Assembly: GCA_026168455.1 (NCBI GenBank)
Contig: CM047426.1
Span: forward strand, 51,691,085 to 51,755,084
Length of the DNA: 64,000 nt
Source: Theocolax elegans
Lineage: Eukaryota; Arthropoda; Insecta; Hymenoptera; Cerocephalidae
Reading direction: 5' to 3'
A model generated the notes under the pieces. That model was not told the DNA's origin. It did not search any database and worked only from the letters and a program-made list of their open reading frames with translations. The position numbers were made by a program, and so were the translations under genes. Shown here in pieces: positions 57,877-64,000 of the stretch. The stretch's first letter is position 1; each line of letters opens with the position of its first letter.

Positions 57877-58147
57877 CCGACTTTTGCTAATTCAATAAAT
57901 GATCCATTAGAAGCCATAAATATTGCTGAATCAGTTGGTCTTACTAAATATACCATTGTTAGCTGACATATCTGCTGGTTATCAAATAGTTTTTCGATGA
58001 CTGGATAAGCAACATTTACATCTGTGTGATATGCAAACTCATCATGAAGTATACGTCTTATACCGACAAGAGGCGACATAAATTTTTCATTTTCAGGTAC
58101 TTTAATCCATCTCTTATAATAAAATTGCTGAGCTTCCCAATCGGACC
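57877..58147 (-). CDS. Isolated exon, ionotropic receptor-like (host gene or fragment)
   Basis: A 271-base open segment on the minus strand is bounded by a consensus acceptor (TTTTGTCTAATATTAG before AGGTCC) and donor (GTAAGA after GTCGG). It reads RSDWEAQQFYYKRW, VPENEKFMSPLVGIRRILHD, FAYHTDVNVAYPVIEKLFDN, QQICQLTMVYLVRP and GSFIELAKVG. The pattern of a glycine-containing loop, then FAYH, a hydrophobic stretch, IC.L and a late RP resembles the ligand-binding region of insect ionotropic receptors of the IR75 type. I know this only by pattern. No stop interrupts it. I found no other exon of the same gene within the window, so it may be one exon of a gene with large introns or a relic. It is the only clear non-transposon coding signal here. 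Confidence 0.5.
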
Positions 58148-59794
58148 TCTAATATTAGACAAAATAATAAAGTATTAAACTATTAACATTCTTTTCACAT
58201 ACATAGGTATATATACTCCACAAAAAAATTAAGAAGACAAGATACTGTTAAACAAAAAGATACAAGTTTAATGTCATTTTTATATTGTTAAAAGGAATCG
58301 TTATAAGTAATTTAATATTTTAGATAATAACAGTCACATAATCCCACTAATAAATCAGTGATTTCAGTCTAACGAGACCCACAAAAATTCATTTTCAATA
58401 GCGTATCCGTAAAGTACGACTTTACGTACTGTTTGGCGGACGTAAAGTGCGACTTTACGAACACGTGTACAGTCTTTACGGACACGTGTACAAAAAAAAT
58501 ATTGTATTGAAATTGCTAAGAACTTTACGGATACTCTCTAGAAAAGTAATGTTCGCGCCTCGGCCGTAAACTTTTTCAGCCGAGCGTGGAAAGTAGCGTC
58601 CGAGGACTTGCGAAGCAAGCGAAAAAGTTCTACTTTACGGCCTTGGCAGGAAAACTACTATTTCTTCTAGTTGTAGGCATAGTCCAGTGAGGTATATTAA
58701 GCCTTTTCAGTGAAATAAAGAAAAACAAATCAGGAATCTTTAATTAATTAATATAAGCTTGCTTCACATTTTAATAATTTTAATAATATATAATAGTTAT
58801 TTTAATGGTTTTGCTAGCTCAAAGGAAGAAAGTACTCAGTTTTTCCAAAATTGATCAAAAATATGAAATTTTTTTATTCTAGATTTATTTTTAAAAATCT
58901 ATTATAAATGTGTTGGAAAAGTTAAAATATTTATAGCATTAAAATATAATTTATAAACTTATTTATTTAATTTAAAAAATGTTAAAGTTATTAATTTTTT
59001 TAAATTATTACATTATTATTTTTTTTATGTTACACAGACACACAGTAACACAAGCACACATACACATACACATATACATATACATATACATCTCATGCCG
59101 GATTTGTTGGTTCTGTATTGTGGCGCCTCCCCAGATTTAGAAACGGAGAATGCTTTCCAGATATGGATGGTACCCGAAAAATCAAATTTCTGGGGCTAAC
59201 CAAAATAAAGTAGGGAAAGGCACCGCGAAATTAAACCAATAATGAATAGTTAGATTAAAACGAAAACGAGAAGTGCTGCAGAGTTTAGTCTTTCTGTTCC
59301 TGTAGTATCCGTATGATGTATGTAGAATGCCGAGTGAAGCAGACATAATTTTTCTCTGTTTGCGGAAGAAAACGGACCCCTTAGTGGAATTTGTTCTGAA
59401 CAAGAACAATCTCACAAAGACCTCAAAATCATAGCGAGGACCACGAGCAAGGCTCTAAGCCAATTTGCGCGGGTGAGAAGTACTCTGCATCCAACAGCGT
59501 CAAAAGATAAGGCGGTAGGCGCGTGGAAGGATATAATGTGCCAAACGTCACTCATATTCTGCACTAAGACGCGTTAACGGAAGGCAGAGGGGAGGAAGAG
59601 ACCCTTGTTACCTCAGCATCCTCCGAATTTCCCTGGACCCGAGGAAACCAGTCAAAGACCCCGACTGTGCTATGATAGTGCGCAAGGGCATAAAGAAAAG
59701 GGCTCAGCAGCATACGCAGCTGACGCAGGCCAAGGATGTCGGAGGATACCGTGCGACCCAGTAAACTTGTTCCTGGCGCTACTTGCCGGTAATC
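58148..59794. other. Non-coding spacer between the exon and element A copy 2
   Basis: Contains the palindrome cluster at 58400-58535, AT-rich sequence, an AC/TACA microsatellite (59035-59090) and unclassified sequence from 59095 on, part of which may be a degenerate family A LTR. No supported ORF. Confidence 0.5.
58401..58534. repeat. CGTAAAGT palindrome cluster
   Basis: The outer inverted repeat GTATCCGTAAAGT / ACTTTACGGATAC (13 bp, perfect) encloses CGTAAAGTACGACTTTACG and CGTAAAGTGCGACTTTACG, each itself palindromic, and two ACACGTGTAC copies. Looks like a tiny foldback element; further CGTAAA-type motifs continue to 58640. Confidence 0.7.
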
Positions 59795-59893
59795 TTCGTG
59801 ATAAATAAATAAAATTGTGTACGCGGTATTGGGCAACGTTAATTAATAATCATTAAAATGAATTATTAATACGGGTACGCGAATACCACGTCA
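59795..59893 (+). repeat. Family A 5' LTR, recognisable end
   Basis: Matches the end of the LTR at 2079-3105 (GCGGTATTGGGCAACG and GCGAATACCACGTCA). The upstream part is too divergent or deleted to place the start. Confidence 0.7.
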
Positions 59894-59897
59894 CAAA

Positions 59898-59915
59898 TGG
59901 CGACCTTGACAGGAC
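59898..59915 (+). other. Family A primer-binding site
   Basis: TGGCGACCTTGACAGGAC, four bases after CGTCA. It differs from the TGGCGCYCAAC sites of B, C and D and resembles the tRNA-Arg-type site of 412/mdg1-like insect elements (from memory of that group). Confidence 0.7.
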
Positions 59916-59991
59916 GTACGGTTTCGTCCTCGCCGATTTTAAATTATTAAATTTTGTCGGCTATCTTTTCGCGCGCGAGCGGTGTCGCGGC

Positions 59992-60038
<47 letters not shown>

Positions 60039-61403
60039 ATACGAGTTAGAGTGAGAGAAAGAGAGAGAGAGAAACAGCGTGTGAGATGCATCTCTATACC
60101 AGAGTATCCCCCCTCTTGCTCGGGTATCCGCGGAGAGGTATACACCGGTAGAGAGATTAGCTTGCGCTGCGGATCGCGGGTAGCGAGAATCCCCCACGAA
60201 CAACGCAGCAAGGAAAGACTTTGCGAGAACCCGATCATCATCGGCTCTCTCCGATTGCGCCTACGAGTGGAAGAGAGATAGAGAATCAACCTAGTCGCGG
60301 GGAATCGGTGTTAGGTGCTATGCGGGCTATCCTGTGTGTGTGTGAGAGAGAAATAGCGCGATCGCCTAGCCTCTTGCGCGTATAAAGTCGTTGCAGCTGG
60401 TTTCGCCGAGAGAAACCGCTGCGGCGAATTGTTTTATTTTATATTAATAAAATTAATTCGTTCAGCGCGGAATCTATTTTATTTTTGGTGTGTAAGTGTT
60501 GGAATAATAGATTCCTTCGGGAGAGGTAGCTGTCCACAACCCCACTCTCTTTTATAGAAAATTATATTCAATTTTTTTTTCTTTATACACGAAACGCGGC
60601 GATCTAATTTTTTTTTTTGAGTTTGAGAGCGCAGTATTTTTATTTTGCTTTCCTCCCCTCTCTGAGCCACATATATTATTATATTAATTCAAAATTTTGT
60701 ATTTAGTATTTATTACTATTTATTTACAATATATGTAATTTTTTTGTGTATATAAAATATATTTTTACAATTTTTGTTAATTATTTAGATTGGTTTGTAA
60801 GTTATATAATTAAGAGTAAGTAACTTTGTGTGAATCAGCCGCAAAGTTACCATAGTTGTAATATTAATTATTTTAACTCGTGTATGAGTAAAATAATTAA
60901 ATTATTTGTATTACACTTATCTGACAGTGATTACTTGATTTAATATTTAGTATTCAGTAAGTGTTACTGCTCACGATATTTTTAACAAATTTTTGAATTT
61001 TTGAGTGTGAGAACATTTTTTTTGTTATAAATCGTGTTGGTTGTTTAGGCTTATTGCAAGTCAAACAATTAATGTTAAGTATCTTTGTGTGATGGTGCTG
61101 CAAAGGTACGAGAGTTGTAAAATATAATTATTTCGACTCGAGAGTGAGTTAAATAATTGAATCTTTAGCATGTATTTTGACTATCGGCCCTTAACCTAAT
61201 ATTTTGTATTCGTTAATTGCTGCGAATTTTTAATATATGTGAAAACTTTCTTTTCTCTTTTGTGAAATTAGGAAACCTCGTTACAGAAAAGGGAGTGTGG
61301 CCCCATCAGGAACGGAAGTTTCCTGTGAGTCCGAGATGTCATAGCACTCATTCTTGAAGAAGATGAAGCTCAGTCACCAAGTGGTCTGTCCAGAAACTCG
61401 CCA
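59916..61403 (+). other. Family A copy 2 5' untranslated region
   Basis: Starts with a GA microsatellite (59994-60034), then GC-rich and later AT-rich leader. No ORF. Confidence 0.65.
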
Positions 61404-61751
61404 ATGAGTACTGCACAAAGGCCAGAGTTAGCATCAACAAGTGCTATACCTAAACTATCTGGTGATGTACCGGCAGCGAACACGACCACGGCAGCAATCC
61501 CTTATGTTCCTGTTTCTGTTGCTGCAGCCTCATGCGCAACCATTAGGTCGACGGTTATGACCGTGACGACTGATCACCTGGGAGGGTTTTATGCACCCGT
61601 ACATTACCGCATTGGTAGCAAAGGAGTGCCAGCTGTGTGGAGCCAGTGGCGTTACACTCCAAACGTATCCGAACTGCGTTAGGTTCCTCAAAAACGTGGG
61701 AAATCTGAACTCAGGGTACCCGAGCTGCCTGGGCGCCCTGCACTGCAGTAA
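61404..61751 (+). pseudogene. gag: Family A gag remnant with last knuckle and slippery site
   Basis: An open frame 61404-61682 (MSTAQRPELASTSAIPKL) is all that remains of the N-terminal part; the capsid region is deleted. In a second frame CQLCGASGVTLQTYPNC (61629-61679) is the His-less terminal knuckle with its last core Cys changed to Tyr. Eight codons later GGGAAAT (61698-61704) stands at the frameshift position seen in the other families. Confidence 0.65.
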
Positions 61752-62204
61752 GTAAACCGCGTGGTTTACAAGGGCAAGAGTTTAAGTTTGGAGAACCTTA
61801 TTAGAGCCTTATTAGACCAACAAAAGCGTGAGGTTAACTATTGGACTAAGGAACTCTAAAGGCAAGTATACTCTGGTATCAGAGATATAATTGATGCAGA
61901 ATGCGTAAAGAGTTTGCTATCTCAGCCGCTTAGCACCATCGGAGTGAACGACTTTAGTTGTTGCTCATTATCAGCTCGTTATGACACACATAGTAAAGAG
62001 GACAACTAGCCCTTGGTGGAGAAGATAGTTGTCGATGGTGTGCATAACATGAACCGTACAAACTCGTTGCCGAGAAGTACAATTCAGAGGGGGCAGATGC
62101 CGTACCATAATACGTCTAAAATGACTCACATGGCATCGACTCCTCACAACGATAGTCAAACCGATCAGATAGTTGCTGGTATCCAATCGGATGACTGACT
62201 ATTC

Positions 62205-64000
62205 TTTTTGGTAAGACTCGGTGGATAGGACTTTAAAGTACTTTTTGATTCTGGCGCCATGGTCTCTCTTGTACGATCAGATGTTGTCGAACAGTACAAG
62301 TTTAAATAAAGACCTGTCAAGGTTATCGTAAAAGGTGTGGCTAACCAGCACTTAAAGTCCTTGGTCTTATTGACATTCTATTCTGTGTAAAAGGCCTTCA
62401 TGGCAATATCCAACTGAAAATTGTAGAGAATATTGAGCATTCCATCATTTTCGGTATGGATTTTCTACAATATTGGAATATGAAAGTCAAATTATTCAAA
62501 ACTATCTGGCGTCTTGGCGAGAGTGATTAGAGACACTTCGTCAGATATACAGCTCATGACATTGAGATACAGGACGACCAGCGGAAACAAGTCAAAGAGT
62601 TAGTTGAAAGCCTACTCTTGCCCTCGGGAGACGTCCACGGCTTTACGACGTTAACGGAGCACCACATAGAGGTTGATCCTGGTGCAAGACCGGTTCGTCA
62701 TAAGCCAAGACGTATGTCTCCCAAGGTCCTCGAATTTGCCCAGAGTGAGGTCAAAAAGATGTTTGACAAGGGCATTATTGAACCGAGTGCGAGTGATTGA
62801 TCGGCTGCTCCGATCATCGTCCGCAAGGACATAGGAAGTTATCGCTTCTGTATCGATTTTCGAGACCTTAATGCAGTCACAAAATGTGATTCTTATCTGA
62901 TTGCTAATATGGATACTATATTGGATAAGTTGCAGAATACAAGGTATATATCGAAAATTGATTTTAAGAAAGCGTACTTCCAAATATTAATGGCCGAGGC
63001 GAGCCGGCATTGTACTGCATTTGCTGCACCAGGTTTGGGGCTGTGACAGTTCACGAGAATGCTTTTTGGCGTCATGAATGCTCCTATGACCTTTGCACGA
63101 CTTATAGATGCAATTTTCGGGCCTTAGGTGGAACCTCACGAAGTTACTTAGACTACCTGATCGTCATTACCGAAACTTTTGAGGACCATCTAAAATGGCT
63201 CGAATACGTACTAAGGACGTTGAATGACGCTGGACTCGAAGTGAATCGAGATAAGTGTGAGTTTTGTTGTTCCAGTGTAACGTTCTTTGGGTACAAATTG
63301 GACGCGGACGGCTTGAGGCGTGATGAGGAACGAGTCGCTCCAGTCCTTAATTACCCCACTCCTCGTAATGTCCAACAGCTGAATTCCTTCCTCGGGGTAG
63401 GCTGGTATTCTCGATTTATCAATCAAGAAGCTGACATTAAGGCTCTCCTTGCCAAGTTGCTGCGTAAAGACCAGGCTTGGTAATGGGACGAGGAGCAGGA
63501 AGAGGCATTTCGTTAGCTTAGAATTGCGTTAGCTGAGGCGCCTGTACTATCCCGTCCAGACTTTTCTAAGCAATTTTCCGTCCAAAGTGACGCAATTGAC
63601 TTAGCAATAGGTGCGGTTTTGACGGAACTGGCAGATGACGGTTTCGAGCACCCGATTGTCTACTTTAGCCGATTATTAAATCGTGCTGAAAATAATTAAA
63701 TGACAACTTGGCTCTCATATTAAGAGATTGGGACATTATATTGAAGACTACCGGTTTACGACTTTAACCGACCGTAGTGCTCTCAAATGGCTCAAAAATC
63801 TCAAGCAGCCGTCGGGTAGGTTGGCACGATGGATACTTGAAATGCAGCAATGGAACTTTGAAATAGTGCATTAGAAAGGAGTCTTGCACTATGTCTCGGA
63901 CGCGCTTTCTCATGCCGTCAACGCAGACCCCGACGAAGAAGAGATTGCCTCGTTCGAAGTAATTGCAGACCCGCGGTATATTGCTAGATTAAACGATGTG
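62205..64000 (+). pseudogene. pol: Family A pol, copy 2: protease, RT, RNase H (many stops)
   Basis: Protease VLFDSGAMVSLVRSDVVEQY with DSG (about 62240-62300) and the FGMDF-like block near 62450. Reverse transcriptase: VDPGARPVRHKPRRMSPKVL, GIIEPSASD with stop TGA at about 62798, IGSYRFCIDFRDLNAVTK, YISKIDFKKAYFQI. The catalytic box is altered to YLDYLIV (63149-63170), so the second Asp of the YLDD motif is lost. Then DKCEFCCSSVTFFGYKL. RNase H: RPDFSKQFSVQSDAIDLAIG (about 63555) to the window end, where the sequence rejoins homology with position 1 onward. More than ten stops and several frame changes; long dead. Confidence 0.88.

Larger units (their letters stand above)
59795..64000 (+). 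mobile_element. Family A Ty3/gypsy LTR retrotransposon, copy 2 (5' part)
   Basis: LTR end, primer-binding site, 5'UTR, gag remnant, protease, RT and RNase H, all heavily mutated, running off the window. It complements copy 1 at 1-3105, which has the other half. Confidence 0.88.

Noticed and set aside
60000..60280. Open frames over the GA repeat
   Set aside because: Arg/Glu or Ser/Leu repeats encoded by the microsatellite.

Overview
This is a eukaryotic window, almost certainly from an insect, and it is almost entirely layered transposable elements. The evidence is several insect-type Ty3/gypsy LTR retrotransposons with tRNA primer-binding sites, jockey/CR1-type non-LTR elements, a DD41D Tc1/mariner element, TTAA-target DNA transposons, AT-rich spacers, and one isolated spliced exon (57877-58147, minus strand) that resembles an insect ionotropic receptor. 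An order such as Hymenoptera is plausible, but the sequence does not prove it. No bacterial features, tRNA or rRNA genes were seen.

Layout. 1-3105: the 3' part of a decayed gypsy element (family A: RNase H, integrase, short post-pol ORF, LTR). 3106-4194: AT-rich spacer with a tandem array of short hairpin units. 4195-24079: gypsy element B, bounded by a 4-bp ACAG target-site duplication, with a second gypsy element C (14003-23719) nested in its 3' LTR; the right junction of C is deleted. 24084-26975: decayed non-LTR element F on the minus strand. 27135-31760: a better preserved CR1/jockey-like non-LTR element E (minus). 32280-37426: a full-length 2.35-kb LTR of family D in the wrong (inverted) orientation, itself carrying a 2.8-kb TTAA-flanked DNA transposon with a Mutator/Kolobok-like transposase remnant. 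37480-54518: body of gypsy element D (minus strand), broken by a 514-bp TTAA foldback MITE (42042-42555) and by a composite DD41D mariner block (46298-53986). 54523-56870: D 5' LTR. 56871-59790: spacer with the host-like exon and palindromes. About 59795-64000: LTR end, primer-binding site, 5'UTR, gag remnant and pol (protease, RT, RNase H) of a second family A copy.

How the parts work together. The four gypsy families share an expression layout: Gag, then a -1 frameshift into Pol, and in B and D (with a possible remnant in A) a separate ORF after pol. The frameshift cassette is unusually clear. The heptamer G_GGA_AAC lies 5 to 8 codons after the last Cys of the final Gag zinc knuckle in B, C and D (GGGAAAT in A). 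In B and D it is followed, 6 nt later, by a GC-rich 9-bp stem beginning GCTGGGGG. The last Gag knuckle in every family lacks its His. The post-pol ORF (ORF3) of B and D is not envelope-like. It carries a second pair of nucleocapsid-like zinc knuckles, the second again His-less, after a shared YNPRRQL motif. This recurrent Gag-like third ORF and the conserved frameshift cassette are the strongest candidates for an undescribed feature. None of the elements looks autonomous: each carries stops, frameshifts or large pol deletions.
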